Position numbers and translations under genes: made by a program. Shown here in pieces: positions 43,870 through 53,601 of a DNA stretch of 64,000 nt. How positions within the stretch are numbered: the stretch's first letter is position 1; every line of letters starts with the position of its first letter. The notes below the pieces were generated by a model. The model ran no database searches. It was not told the DNA's origin and saw only the letters and a list, made by a program, of their open reading frames with translations. Origin of the DNA: Catenovulum adriaticum (lineage in GTDB: Bacteria > Pseudomonadota > Gammaproteobacteria > Enterobacterales > Alteromonadaceae); NCBI RefSeq assembly GCF_026725475.1, contig NZ_CP109965.1, positions 1,240,001-1,304,000 on the forward strand, in the 5' to 3' direction.

Positions 43870-44451
43870 ATGAAAAACAAAAAAGCTTTACTTTATTTAC
43901 ATGGTTTTTTAAGTTCGCCGCAATCACTCAAAGCCCAGCTAACTATTGAATATTTTAAACAGCATTATCCTGAAATAGATGTTATTTGCCCACAGTTGAG
44001 TAATACGCCAGCGCAAATTAAACAGCAACTGGTAGCGATTGAAACGCAATACAAACACGCATTAATCGGAGTGATAGGGAGCTCGCTTGGCGGTTATTTT
44101 GCAACCTATTGTGCTCATTTATTTAATATACCCGCGGTGTTAATTAATCCGGCTGTTTATCCATACTTGTTATTGGCGAATTATCTTGGTGAGCATACGC
44201 ACCCTTATACGAGCGAAATTTTCCAAATAACCGATGAATATAATCAGCTGTTAAAAAGCTTTGAAGTTGCAAATGTGACAAATTTAAGTATAAAAGCCTA
44301 TATACAAACAGGTGATGAAACATTAGATTACCGTCAAGCTTGTCAAAAATTCAGCGCGGATCAAGTTTGCATCATTGAAGGCGGTGATCATGCATTTCAA
44401 AACTATAAGCATTACTTGCCCGAAATTGCAGATTTTTTAACGTCAAAATAA
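43870..44451 (+). CDS. yqiA: YqiA-type alpha/beta hydrolase (UPF0227)
   Basis: A 193-aa small esterase. LLYLHGFLSSPQS is the oxyanion loop, GVIGSSLGGYFATYCA carries the nucleophilic serine, and the C-terminal GGDHAFQNYKHY carries the catalytic histidine. Physiological substrate unknown; it precedes parE as in E. coli. Confidence 0.9.
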   Translation: MKNKKALLYLHGFLSSPQSLKAQLTIEYFKQHYPEIDVICPQLSNTPAQIKQQLVAIETQYKHALIGVIGSSLGGYFATYCAHLFNIPAVLINPAVYPYLLLANYLGEHTHPYTSEIFQITDEYNQLLKSFEVANVTNLSIKAYIQTGDETLDYRQACQKFSADQVCIIEGGDHAFQNYKHYLPEIADFLTSK

Positions 44452-44483
44452 AACAAATAACTTAATAACGAAAAGAATGAATT

Positions 44484-46409
44484 ATGTCTGAAAAACAATA
44501 TAACGCTGGCTCCATTGAAGTTTTAAGTGGTTTAGAGCCTGTGCGCCGACGACCAGGCATGTACACAGATACCACTCGTCCTAACCATATAGGTCAAGAA
44601 GTTATTGATAACTCAGTTGATGAGGCTATGGCAGGACATGCCAGTCAAATCAAAGTCATACTGCACCCAGATCAATCTTTAGAGGTATCGGATAATGGGC
44701 GGGGTATGCCGGTTGATATTCATCCAGAAGAAGGCGTGCCTGGGGTTGAATTAATCTTAACCAAATTACACGCTGGTGGTAAATTTTCTAATGATAATTA
44801 CCAATTTTCAGGCGGTTTACACGGGGTCGGTGTTTCAGTTGTAAACGCGTTATCAAACCGAGTTGAAGTGACGGTTAAAAGAGGCGGTGAAGTCTATTTA
44901 ATTGCATTTGAAAACGGCGACAAAGTTTCAGATTTAACTGTGGTGGGTACTTGCGGCAAACGTAATACTGGTACCAGTTTACATTTTTGGCCCGATCCAA
45001 GCTTTTTTGATTCGGCTAAATTTTTAGTCTCTAAATTAATTCATAACTTAAAAGCTAAAGCGGTATTATGTCCCGGTCTTGAAATTGAGTTTCTTGATAA
45101 AGTAAACGATGAAACGCATAAATGGTGTTATCAAGATGGTTTAAGAGACTATTTAATTCATTCAGTCAAAGGCTACGAGACCCTACCTAAAGAACCTTTT
45201 GTCGGTGAATTCTCAAGCGCTACTGAAGGGGCTGAGTGGGCTGTTACTTGGTTAGTTGAAGGCGGCGAAGGGGTTTATGAAAGCTATGTAAACTTAATCC
45301 CAACCGCGCAAGGTGGCACCCATGTTAACGGTTTACGCCAAGGTTTATTAGATGCAACTCGTGAATTTTGCGAGTTTAGAAACTTAATCCCGCGTGGGGT
45401 TAAATTAACGCCGGAAGATATTTGGGATAAATGTAGTTATATTTTATCCGTTAAAATGCAAGATCCACAGTTTGCAGGTCAAACCAAGGAGCGTTTATCA
45501 TCTCGCCAGTGCTCTGCTTTTGTATCAGGCGTGGTTAAAGATGCTTTTAGTTTATGGCTTAATGAACATACCGATATCGCAGAACAACTGGTTGAAGCTT
45601 TTATTGCGAATGCACAAAAGCGGATGCGAGCTGCAAAAAAAGTCGTTCGTAAAAAAATCACTTCAGGTCCAGCATTACCCGGTAAATTAACGGATTGTAC
45701 TTCGCAAGATCCGTCACGCTCCGAATTATTTTTAGTTGAGGGTGATTCAGCAGGTGGTTCTGCTAAACAAGCAAGAGACAGAGAATTTCAGGCGATTATG
45801 CCGCTCAGGGGTAAAATTTTAAACACTTGGGAAGTTGATTCAGGGCAAATACTCTCATCTCAAGAAATTCATGATATTTCAGTTGCGATAGGCATGGATC
45901 CAGATTCAACTGATTTAAGCGGTCTTCGCTATGGTAAAATTTGCATACTCGCCGATGCTGACTCTGATGGTTTGCATATAGCAACTTTATTATGTGCTTT
46001 GTTTACTCGTCACTTCAGGCCTGTGGTCGAAGCGGGTCATGTATTTGTTGCTATGCCGCCATTATATCGAATTGATGTGGGTAAAGAAGTTTACTACGCA
46101 TTAGACGATGATGAGAAAAAAGGTATTTTAGATAGAATTGAAGCTGAAAAAAAGCGGGGCAAAGTAAATGTACAGCGCTTTAAAGGTTTGGGTGAAATGA
46201 ATCCGCTACAACTGCGCGAAACCACTATGGATCCAAATACCCGACGTTTAGTTCAATTAACCATAGACGAAGCTCAAGAAACTGAAGAGTTAATGGATAT
46301 GCTATTAGCTAAAAAGCGTAGCGGGGATAGAAAAATTTGGTTGGAGCAAAAAGGTGATCAAGCCGCGCTTGCGTTAGCTGATTTACTTGCAAGCGAAAAT
46401 CCTAAGTAA
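44484..46409 (+). CDS. parE: DNA topoisomerase IV subunit B
   Basis: A 641-aa ATPase subunit of topoisomerase IV, which decatenates daughter chromosomes with ParC. GHKL motifs are VIDNSVDEAMAGHA and SDNGRGMPVDIH, with FSGGLHGVGVSVVNALS. The TOPRIM domain has LVEGDSAGGSAKQARDR and ADADSDGLHIATL. The DPSRSELF and RFKGLGEMNP motifs are present. A long C-terminal tail accounts for the 11 extra residues over E. coli. Ends the run with a good terminator. Confidence 0.97.
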   Translation: MSEKQYNAGSIEVLSGLEPVRRRPGMYTDTTRPNHIGQEVIDNSVDEAMAGHASQIKVILHPDQSLEVSDNGRGMPVDIHPEEGVPGVELILTKLHAGGKFSNDNYQFSGGLHGVGVSVVNALSNRVEVTVKRGGEVYLIAFENGDKVSDLTVVGTCGKRNTGTSLHFWPDPSFFDSAKFLVSKLIHNLKAKAVLCPGLEIEFLDKVNDETHKWCYQDGLRDYLIHSVKGYETLPKEPFVGEFSSATEGAEWAVTWLVEGGEGVYESYVNLIPTAQGGTHVNGLRQGLLDATREFCEFRNLIPRGVKLTPEDIWDKCSYILSVKMQDPQFAGQTKERLSSRQCSAFVSGVVKDAFSLWLNEHTDIAEQLVEAFIANAQKRMRAAKKVVRKKITSGPALPGKLTDCTSQDPSRSELFLVEGDSAGGSAKQARDREFQAIMPLRGKILNTWEVDSGQILSSQEIHDISVAIGMDPDSTDLSGLRYGKICILADADSDGLHIATLLCALFTRHFRPVVEAGHVFVAMPPLYRIDVGKEVYYALDDDEKKGILDRIEAEKKRGKVNVQRFKGLGEMNPLQLRETTMDPNTRRLVQLTIDEAQETEELMDMLLAKKRSGDRKIWLEQKGDQAALALADLLASENPK

Positions 46410-46455
46410 GTTCGAATTCTGAATAACCTCTTTTAAAACGCAAACATCTAATTTT

Positions 46456-46485
46456 AAAGCCATTTGTCTATCAAATGGCTTTTTA
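46456..46485. terminator. Terminator between parE and ppnP
   Basis: AAAGCCATTTG/CAAATGGCTTTTT around loop TCTAT. Lies between convergent genes and can serve both. Confidence 0.88.
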
Positions 46486-46494
46486 TTTTTATAC

Positions 46495-46776
46495 TTATTC
46501 GTAAGTACAGAAATAAGCAGTATCTTGTTCAACTTTTACTTTGAACGAAACATTTGCTTCAATTTCAAAGCTTTGGCCAGATTTAAAGGTTTGCCACTCG
46601 TTTGCTTGTGGTAAAAGCACAGTTAATGCACCACTGATCACGGACATGACTTCTTTTTGACTTGTACCAAATTCATAATCACCTGCACCCATTACGCCAA
46701 CTGTCGCTGGCAGTGATTCACCTTGTAGTGCAATTGATTTTACTTTTCCGTCAAAATATTCATTTACATCAAACAT
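46495..46776 (-). CDS. ppnP: Pyrimidine/purine nucleoside phosphorylase
   Basis: A 93-aa single-domain cupin (formerly DUF1255/YaiE) that phosphorolyses several nucleosides. GVMGAGDYEFGTSQKEVMSV and LTVLLPQANEW are signature segments, and QDTAYFCTYE ends the protein. Length equals E. coli PpnP (94 aa). A decayed relative lies at 3684-3936. Confidence 0.92.
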   Translation of the reverse strand: MFDVNEYFDGKVKSIALQGESLPATVGVMGAGDYEFGTSQKEVMSVISGALTVLLPQANEWQTFKSGQSFEIEANVSFKVKVEQDTAYFCTYE

Positions 46777-46925
46777 AAATAGCCTCTTTTAGTTAGCTTT
46801 AATTAAAGCCAATATCATTAATTTGTTGCGCATTTTAAGGCTTAGACAAAAAAAAGAAACCAAAACTTGTGAAAAGTCACATTTTCATTAACGAAAGGCA
46901 ATTTAATTTTAATTAAACCCGTTGT

Positions 46926-47408
46926 TTATGAATGAGTAAAAACTGCTAAATCTTTTTCAATTTCGTGAGGCTTATCGGTTGGCGCGTACCTTTTAACTAC
47001 GTCGCCGGTTGGATTAACTAAAAATTTAGTAAAATTCCATTTGATGGCTTTACTGCCCAAAATACCGGTTTTCTCCGATTTTAAAAATTTAAACAAAGGA
47101 TCCGCGTTGTCGCCGTTCACGTCAATTTTTGCCATCAATGGAAAACTGATTTTAAATTTCTGCTCACAGAAATTTTGGATTGATTGGTTATCGCCTGGCT
47201 CTTGTTGACCAAATTGATTACAAGGAAAAGCTAACACTTCTAAATTGGGTTGGTATTGCTGATATAAAGCTTCCAGTCCTTCGTATTGGGATGTAAAGCC
47301 ACATTCGCTAGCCGTATTTACAATGAGCAACCATTTACCTTGATAGTCATTTAGAGACAAAGTTTCACCATTCGATTGAGTAACTGAAAATTGATAAATC
47401 TGGCTCAT
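46926..47408 (-). CDS. Glutathione peroxidase (thiol peroxidase, BtuE-type)
   Basis: A 160-aa thioredoxin-fold peroxidase. The active site is NTASECGFTSQYEGLEALYQ with a catalytic cysteine in place of selenocysteine; LAFPCNQFGQQEPG holds the resolving cysteine and glutamine; KWNFTKFLV holds the tryptophan-asparagine pair. It reduces peroxides, usually with thioredoxin. The ATG at 47408 is chosen because GGAG lies 6 nt upstream; the frame's GTG start overlaps that site. Confidence 0.92.
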   Translation of the reverse strand: MSQIYQFSVTQSNGETLSLNDYQGKWLLIVNTASECGFTSQYEGLEALYQQYQPNLEVLAFPCNQFGQQEPGDNQSIQNFCEQKFKISFPLMAKIDVNGDNADPLFKFLKSEKTGILGSKAIKWNFTKFLVNPTGDVVKRYAPTDKPHEIEKDLAVFTHS

Positions 47409-47671
47409 GATATGCTCCACTTAGTTAATTGAACTTGAATTTTTAAGCTATGATTACTGTCTATAATAACTATGACAGTATCACTTAAAAAATCAAACCA
47501 CTCATTTTTAAACAAGTGTTTTAATTTTGTAAAAAACAACATACAATCAAAGTCAAGTAATCTCAATGTTAGACGGGTATATGGCTATTATTTACTGAAA
47601 AAGTATATTTTATTTTTTGCTCTAAAATGAGGTTAAGTACTATGGCTTTTTTTCAAATGTGAGGGAACCAA

Positions 47672-48982
47672 ATGTCACAATCAACTGCTTGTAAAACGCA
47701 CGACGGACAGCGTATTGCTGTTATTACTGGATTAAGAACCCCTTTTGCTAAACAAGCAACCGCTTATCATGGGGTATCAGCATTAGATCTGGGTAAAATG
47801 CTCGTAAATGAACTTATGGTTAAGCACGATTTTGACCCCAAAATGGTCGAACAACTTGTGTTTGGTCAAGTTATTCAAATGCCGGAAGCGCCTAACATTG
47901 CACGTGAGATTGTATTGGGCACGGGAATGGACGTTAATACCGATGCTTACTCTGTTTCAAGAGCTTGTGCAACGAGTTTTCAATCAACCGTTAGTGTCAC
48001 TGAAGCGATTTTATCTGGTCAAATCAGTTGCGGCATAGCAGGTGGTGCTGACTCTTCTTCTGTTTTACCGATTGGCGTGTCGAAAAATTTAGCAAAAATG
48101 TTAGTTGATTTAAACAAAGCTAAAAGCTTACAAGCTAAATTAGGATTATTAAAAGCATTTCGAATGTCAGATTTAGTTCCGGTCCCGCCTGCAGTTGCCG
48201 AATACTCGACAGGCTTGAGTATGGGACAAACCGCAGAGCAAATGGCTAAATCGCACAAAATTAGTCGTCAAGCACAAGATGAACTGGCACACCGTTCACA
48301 TGATTTAGCTGCAAAAGCATGGCAAAGTAATCTATTAGCTGATGAAGTGATGACAGCTTACCCTGAACCTTACAAAACATTTCTATCACAAGATAATAAT
48401 GTTCGCTTTAATTCAGATTTAGCCTCATATCGAAAACTAAAACCTGCATTTGACAAACGCCATGGCAGCGTAACAGCTGCTAACTCTACACCGTTAACAG
48501 ATGGGGCGGCTGCGGTATTATTAATGCGTGAAGACAGAGCAAAAGCACTAGGGTATAAACCACTCGGTTATATTCACAGTTATGCTTTTAGCGCCATAGA
48601 TGTTTGGCATGATATGCTGATGGGGCCATCTTATGCGACCCCTAAATTACTTGATAAAGTGGGCATGGAACTTAACGATTTTGAATTAATTGAAATGCAT
48701 GAAGCCTTTGCAGCACAAACTTTGGCTAATATAAAAATGTTTGACAGCAAAAAATTTGCACAAGAAAAATTAAACCGTTCACAGAAAATTGGTGAAATTA
48801 ATATGGACAAGTTTAACGTTAACGGCGGCTCAATCGCCTATGGACATCCGTTTGCTGCAACTGGCGCACGGCTCATTACCCAAACATTAAATGAACTTAA
48901 AAGACGAGGCGGTGGGCTTGGCTTAACCACAGCTTGTGCCGCGGGTGGTTTGGGTGTTGCTATGGTATTGGAGGCTGAATAA
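47672..48982 (+). CDS. fadI: 3-ketoacyl-CoA thiolase (FadI)
   Basis: A 436-aa thiolase, the beta subunit of the FadIJ fatty-acid beta-oxidation complex. The nucleophilic cysteine is in SRACATSFQSTVSVTEAI. Late motifs are NVNGGSIAYGHPFAATGAR and TTACAAGGLGVAMVLE with the second catalytic Cys. Length equals E. coli FadI (436 aa). Its TAA shares a base with the fadJ ATG. Confidence 0.95.
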   Translation: MSQSTACKTHDGQRIAVITGLRTPFAKQATAYHGVSALDLGKMLVNELMVKHDFDPKMVEQLVFGQVIQMPEAPNIAREIVLGTGMDVNTDAYSVSRACATSFQSTVSVTEAILSGQISCGIAGGADSSSVLPIGVSKNLAKMLVDLNKAKSLQAKLGLLKAFRMSDLVPVPPAVAEYSTGLSMGQTAEQMAKSHKISRQAQDELAHRSHDLAAKAWQSNLLADEVMTAYPEPYKTFLSQDNNVRFNSDLASYRKLKPAFDKRHGSVTAANSTPLTDGAAAVLLMREDRAKALGYKPLGYIHSYAFSAIDVWHDMLMGPSYATPKLLDKVGMELNDFELIEMHEAFAAQTLANIKMFDSKKFAQEKLNRSQKIGEINMDKFNVNGGSIAYGHPFAATGARLITQTLNELKRRGGGLGLTTACAAGGLGVAMVLEAE

Positions 48983-51129
48983 TGAATAAACTACAACATT
49001 TTTCACTATCAATTGAAGCTGACAATATTGCGATTATTCGGCTAAATGTTCCAGACGAAAGTATGAATGTATTGTCGCGCCAAACCATGCAAGAAATAGA
49101 AACCTTGCTGGATGAAATAGAAAAAAACAATAGTATTCAAGGCGTGGTATTAACGAGCGGTAAACCCGATTCTTTTATTGCGGGTGCGGATGTCAAAATG
49201 ATTTCAAGCTGTAAAAATGCTGAAGAATCAGAAGAACTGGCTCGGTCAGGGCAATCTATTTTCGCTCGAATTGAAAAATCATCTATTCCATTTGTAGCCG
49301 CTATACATGGTATTTGCTTAGGCGGCGGTTTAGAGTTTTCGCTCGCTTGCCATTATCGAGTTGCAACAGATGATGAAAAAACACAACTTGGCTTGCCAGA
49401 AGTCAAATTAGGGTTATTACCAGGTAGTGGTGGTACGCAAAGGTTACCTAAATTAGTAGGCGTTCAAGCTGCTTTAGATATGATGCTAACCGGGAAACAA
49501 GTTCGCGCAAAATCTGCGTTTAAGATGGGGCTAGTGGATGATTTAGTCCCCAAAAGCATATTACTTGATACCGCTAAAAAATTAGCCTTATGTGGGTTTT
49601 CAAAGCGCAAAGCACCTAAGCAAAAAGCTTGGGTCAAAGCATTAGAAAAAAATTCATTTGGGCGCGGCATTTTATTTGATCAAGCGCTTAAACAAGTAGA
49701 GAAAAAAACACATGGTAATTACCCCGCCCCAAAACGCATCATTGAGGTAGTTCGAATTGGTATTGAAAATGGCACAGTACAAGGTTATTTAGCAGAAGCA
49801 AAGGGGTTTGGCGACTTATCTCAAACGCCGCAAAGTTTCCAACTTAGGCAATTGTTTTTAGCAACGACTGATCATAAAAAATCGCAATCAGAACGTATTA
49901 AAGCGGCTTCTAACATTGAAAAGGTGGCAGTGTTAGGTGGTGGTTTAATGGGCGGTGGTATTGCACATGTTAGTGCAACTAAAGCTAAGTTACCGGTGCG
50001 CATTAAAGATATTAAAGAAGAAGGTATTTTACAGGCTTTGCGTCATAGCCATGAGTTACTTGATAAAAAAGTAAAGCGTCGGTTTATTCGCAAATCAGTC
50101 GCACAAAAGCAAATGAACTTGTTAACTGGCAGCACGGATTACGCAAGTTTTTCACAGCGAGATATAGTGATAGAGGCGGTATTTGAAGACTTAGCGCTAA
50201 AACAAACCATGCTGCAAGATATTGAGCAAGAATGTAAAGCTGACACTATTTTTGCCTCAAATACTTCGTCTTTACCAATAGCGGATATTGCCTCAAATGC
50301 TAAGCGGCCAGAAAACGTAGTTGGCTTACATTATTTTTCACCAGCTGAAAAAATGCCTTTGGTAGAAATTATTCCGCATTCTCAAACCAGTGAAAAAACG
50401 ATTGCGACGGTATTAGATTTTGCCCGAAAACAAGGTAAAACCCCTATTGTGGTAAAAGATTGCGCAGGTTTTTATGTAAATCGTATTTTAGCAATTTACA
50501 TTAATGAAGCCGCTCAACTGCTAATGGAAGGCGAACCTATTGATGTTATTGATAACTCACTAGTTCAATTTGGATTTCCGGTTGGGCCATTAAAATTATT
50601 GGATGAGGTGGGAATTGATGTTGGTACTAAAATAATTCCTATTTTAGAATCGGCTTATGGTGAGCGATTTACGCCTCCATCTGGTTTAGATACGATTTTA
50701 GCGGATGACCGTAAAGGGAAAAAGAACAAAAAAGGGTTTTACAATTATCATCAGCAAAATAAGTGGTTAAATAAAGTTAAGCCAGCACCTGTTATTGATG
50801 AATCTATTTATGATTTACTTAACTTAGATGCCGCACAATCACTTAATCAAGAAGAGATAGCCGAGCGTTGTTTAGTTCAAATGTTAAATGAAGCTGCTCG
50901 CTGTCTGGAAGAAGGGGTCATTAATAGTCCTCAAGATGGTGATATAGGCGCAATATTTGGTATTGGTTTTCCACCGTTTTTAGGCGGTCCATTTAGATAT
51001 ATGGATACTTATGGAATCGCCAATTTAGTTGAACGCTTACAAAGCTTTCAACTTAGATTTGGAGACCGTTTTGCACCAGCTCAAATATTGTTAGACTACG
51101 AAGTTGAAAATAAATTGTTTTATTCGTAA
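48982..51129 (+). CDS. fadJ: Fatty acid oxidation multifunctional enzyme (FadJ)
   Basis: A 715-aa enoyl-CoA hydratase / 3-hydroxyacyl-CoA dehydrogenase. The N-terminal crotonase half has GICLGGGLEFSLACHYRVA and LGLLPGSGGTQRLPKLVG with the catalytic Glu. The dehydrogenase half begins KVAVLGGGLMGGGIAHVSA and has GLHYFSPAEKMPLVEIIPH. Length equals E. coli FadJ (714 aa), supporting FadJ over FadB. Coupled to fadI. Confidence 0.95.
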   Translation: MNKLQHFSLSIEADNIAIIRLNVPDESMNVLSRQTMQEIETLLDEIEKNNSIQGVVLTSGKPDSFIAGADVKMISSCKNAEESEELARSGQSIFARIEKSSIPFVAAIHGICLGGGLEFSLACHYRVATDDEKTQLGLPEVKLGLLPGSGGTQRLPKLVGVQAALDMMLTGKQVRAKSAFKMGLVDDLVPKSILLDTAKKLALCGFSKRKAPKQKAWVKALEKNSFGRGILFDQALKQVEKKTHGNYPAPKRIIEVVRIGIENGTVQGYLAEAKGFGDLSQTPQSFQLRQLFLATTDHKKSQSERIKAASNIEKVAVLGGGLMGGGIAHVSATKAKLPVRIKDIKEEGILQALRHSHELLDKKVKRRFIRKSVAQKQMNLLTGSTDYASFSQRDIVIEAVFEDLALKQTMLQDIEQECKADTIFASNTSSLPIADIASNAKRPENVVGLHYFSPAEKMPLVEIIPHSQTSEKTIATVLDFARKQGKTPIVVKDCAGFYVNRILAIYINEAAQLLMEGEPIDVIDNSLVQFGFPVGPLKLLDEVGIDVGTKIIPILESAYGERFTPPSGLDTILADDRKGKKNKKGFYNYHQQNKWLNKVKPAPVIDESIYDLLNLDAAQSLNQEEIAERCLVQMLNEAARCLEEGVINSPQDGDIGAIFGIGFPPFLGGPFRYMDTYGIANLVERLQSFQLRFGDRFAPAQILLDYEVENKLFYS

Positions 51130-51140
51130 TTAAATGTTCA

Positions 51141-51171
51141 AGCGCGCGGCAAATAAATTTGCTGCGCGCTC
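51141..51171 (+). terminator. Hairpin after fadJ
   Basis: A 13-bp stem AGCGCGCGGCAAA/TTTGCTGCGCGCT (one G-T pair) with loop TAAA, 12 bp past the fadJ stop. The tail CCCTCTCTTTTA is only partly T-rich. Confidence 0.65.
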
Positions 51172-51329
51172 CCTCTCTTTTATCTCCTTGCGCGTTGCCA
51201 GCTTATTTGCCTAAAAACTCGTTTTATTAAACTTTTGTACTAAACTTTAAACATAATTTTTATATAAGTTACATGGAGTTGTAGTTAAAAATAATCAATA
51301 TGGACGTTGTAATAAGGAGACGTTCGTTT

Positions 51330-52103
51330 ATGAAAAGCACCATCAAAGCACTAGGGTATACATTAATTAGTTTTATAGTAGTCGCACTGGTCGTGATCTT
51401 TGTGGTAGCTGTACAGTCAAAAAAAGTGGTCCTTCCAGAGCGGCCTGCTTTTGCACAGTATGCAGCAGGGATTGAGCGTAAAACCGTATTTTTTGAATAT
51501 ATGGCTCAACTGGTCAATTATAATAATCAAGAAATTTTAAAAGAACGTAATACACTGCTAGATCATCAAGCGCATGCGGGTAATCTCTGGTGGTTTGAAA
51601 AAGAAGAAGTGTTTGACATTGCAAGCCGTTATAATCTTGAATTTTTTGATATTAATAAACCAGAAGATTGGGCTCAACTGGTTAAGCGAGTTGATATAGT
51701 ACCAACTTCTTTAGCTTTAGCGCAGTCGGCTAATGAGAGTGCGTGGGGGCTGTCTCGATTTGCGCAAAAAGGGCATAACTATTTTGGTCAGTGGTGTTAT
51801 AAAAAAGGGTGTGGTTTTGTTCCAAGTCGACGTAATACTGGCGCAGTACATGAAGTTGCACGATTTAACACACCAATCGAATCGGTCAAGTCTTATATGC
51901 GTAATATCAATACCCATAGAGCTTATAAATCATTAAGAAACATTCGGGCTAAATTACGCGCTCAAAACAAAGCGATAACGGGCTTAGCTTTAGCGACTGG
52001 TTTACTTCAATATTCAGAAAAGCGTGAAGTGTATGTAAACGAAATCAAGCATATGATTAGATACAATAAATTGGATCAGTTAGATTCGGTAATCTATAAA
52101 TAA
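51330..52103 (+). CDS. Bax-type glucosaminidase domain protein
   Basis: A 257-aa protein with an N-terminal hydrophobic anchor (ISFIVVALVVIFVVAV, about residues 14-29) and a C-terminal glucosaminidase-like (GH73/Bax) domain facing the periplasm. SLALAQSANESAWGLSRFAQ carries the catalytic Glu; the GHNYFGQWC and YMRNINTHRAYKSLR segments follow. Probably a peptidoglycan hydrolase. The ATG at 51330 follows AAGGAG by about 10 nt; the frame begins 10 codons upstream within that site. Confidence 0.85.
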   Translation: MKSTIKALGYTLISFIVVALVVIFVVAVQSKKVVLPERPAFAQYAAGIERKTVFFEYMAQLVNYNNQEILKERNTLLDHQAHAGNLWWFEKEEVFDIASRYNLEFFDINKPEDWAQLVKRVDIVPTSLALAQSANESAWGLSRFAQKGHNYFGQWCYKKGCGFVPSRRNTGAVHEVARFNTPIESVKSYMRNINTHRAYKSLRNIRAKLRAQNKAITGLALATGLLQYSEKREVYVNEIKHMIRYNKLDQLDSVIYK

Positions 52104-52150
52104 AACGCTTAAATGCTTTGAGCTTTTATCACTTAATTAGGTTAAAATTT

Positions 52151-52184
52151 AATAGCCAGTATTAATTGTTTAATACTGGCTATT
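52151..52184. terminator. Bidirectional terminator between the Bax-type gene and cvfB
   Basis: A 15-bp perfect stem AATAGCCAGTATTAA/TTAATACTGGCTATT, loop TTGT, with T-rich flanks, between two convergent genes. Confidence 0.85.
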
Positions 52185-52252
52185 TTATCTATTATTAATA
52201 AAGTTAACGATTTTGTTCAAAAACATCATTTGAACCTAAGCTTAATTAAAGT

Positions 52253-53089
52253 CTAATCGTCTTTAAGTAAAGTGATGCCCTGTTTTTCTATTTTTATGAC
52301 ACCCGCTTTATATAAGCCACCTATAGTGCGTTTAAACGCAGCTTTACTCATACCAAAGGTTTGATAAATTAGTTCAGGATCTGATTTATCATTAACTGGC
52401 GAAAAGCCATTGTTGTTGGTTAAATAGTTTTCAATTATTTTTGCGTATTTATCCCGAGTTTCTTGCCCACCTTGTAAGGTTAAGTCAATTTTTCCATCCG
52501 GCCTAACTTGTTTTATAAACCCTTTTTTATATTGGCCAAAACTCAAACGCTGAAATACGTCACCTCGGTATAAAACCCCCCAATGGCTGTGATCAACGAT
52601 TGCTTTAAAGCCTAAATCTGTGGTGTTGGCAATGACTAAATCAACGGCTTGGTTGGTTTTGTATTCGGCTGGCGTTTGGTCTAAAAACTTATCGATTTTA
52701 GCAGATGCAACCACTCGGTTGTCGTATTTATCTTGATATAGATAAACCAAATAAGATTCGCCTACTAACATAGGGCGTTTTTGTTCTTTAACGGGTACTA
52801 AAACATCTTTATCAAGCCCCCAATCAACAAATGCGCCAAAGTCGGTTGTTTCTGTGACTGTTAAATAAGCAAATTGACCTATTTCGGCTTTTGGTTTTTG
52901 CATTGTTGCAATAGGGCGATCTTTAGAATCTAAATATAAAAAAACCGTAATTTCGTCGCCGATATCAAATATTTTTTTTGCATGTTTGCGAGGTAATAAA
53001 ATTTCGCCTAAATTTTTAGCATCTAAATAATAGCCAAAATCGACGACTTTAATCACTGTTAACGGATAAGTTTTACCTAAAGAAATCAT
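52253..53089 (-). CDS. CvfB-like S1-domain RNA-binding protein
   Basis: A 278-aa protein of the CvfB/YitL family: three S1/OB-like domains (first from KTYPLTVIKVVDFGYYLDAK, second from FAYLTVTETTDFGAFVDWGL, third from KAIVDHSHWGVLYRGDVF) and a C-terminal winged-helix segment (FGMSKAAFKRTIGGLYKAGV). Staphylococcal CvfB binds RNA and affects virulence gene expression; in gammaproteobacteria the role is not established. Confidence 0.88.
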   Translation of the reverse strand: MISLGKTYPLTVIKVVDFGYYLDAKNLGEILLPRKHAKKIFDIGDEITVFLYLDSKDRPIATMQKPKAEIGQFAYLTVTETTDFGAFVDWGLDKDVLVPVKEQKRPMLVGESYLVYLYQDKYDNRVVASAKIDKFLDQTPAEYKTNQAVDLVIANTTDLGFKAIVDHSHWGVLYRGDVFQRLSFGQYKKGFIKQVRPDGKIDLTLQGGQETRDKYAKIIENYLTNNNGFSPVNDKSDPELIYQTFGMSKAAFKRTIGGLYKAGVIKIEKQGITLLKDD

Positions 53090-53220
53090 AACAGACTCTT
53101 ATTAAATCAAATTGCAGCGATTATATACCTTTGTGGCGTTGGCTTATAGTTAAACTTAACTTGGGAAAGTGGTTAATTTATGCCATTATCAATGAGTTTT
53201 GATTAAGCTATTTTAGGTTT

Positions 53221-53520
53221 ATGCATTTTTTTAAACAAATTTTAATCGGCTGTTTAGCCGCTTGCATGATTATTGCGATAGCTGCTGGTATTTATTGGTT
53301 ATTCCACGCAGGTGAGCGTTATTTAGATGCAAGTTATTCTACTAACCCTATAACTAGCCCAATTTTGTGGCTAGTTATTATTATAGCGGCGTTAATTGCG
53401 CTGGTAACTCGGTTTTGGCGTGTCTATCAAGAAAAACGATTTATTAAACGCTTTCATCAGTATAAAAAAATGCAAAACAAAGCGGCTAGAAATAAGGTGT
53501 CACATAATAAAACTCAGTGA
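53221..53520 (+). CDS. Small membrane protein of unknown function
   Basis: A 99-aa protein with two predicted transmembrane helices, ILIGCLAACMIIAIAAGIYW (about 7-26) and LWLVIIIAALIALVTRFW (about 49-66), and a strongly basic C-terminal tail rich in Lys, Asn and Gln. Not recognised. It sits between cvfB (divergent) and dsbB (convergent), with a weak ribosome site. Reading-frame quality and topology look real, but a function cannot be proposed. Confidence 0.55.
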   Translation: MHFFKQILIGCLAACMIIAIAAGIYWLFHAGERYLDASYSTNPITSPILWLVIIIAALIALVTRFWRVYQEKRFIKRFHQYKKMQNKAARNKVSHNKTQ

Positions 53521-53601
53521 ATGTATACACCGAGCTTTATTAAGAGATAAAATTTTTCGAGTACCCGCAAAGCTAACTTGATTGAGTTAAGATGGGGTAT
53601 A

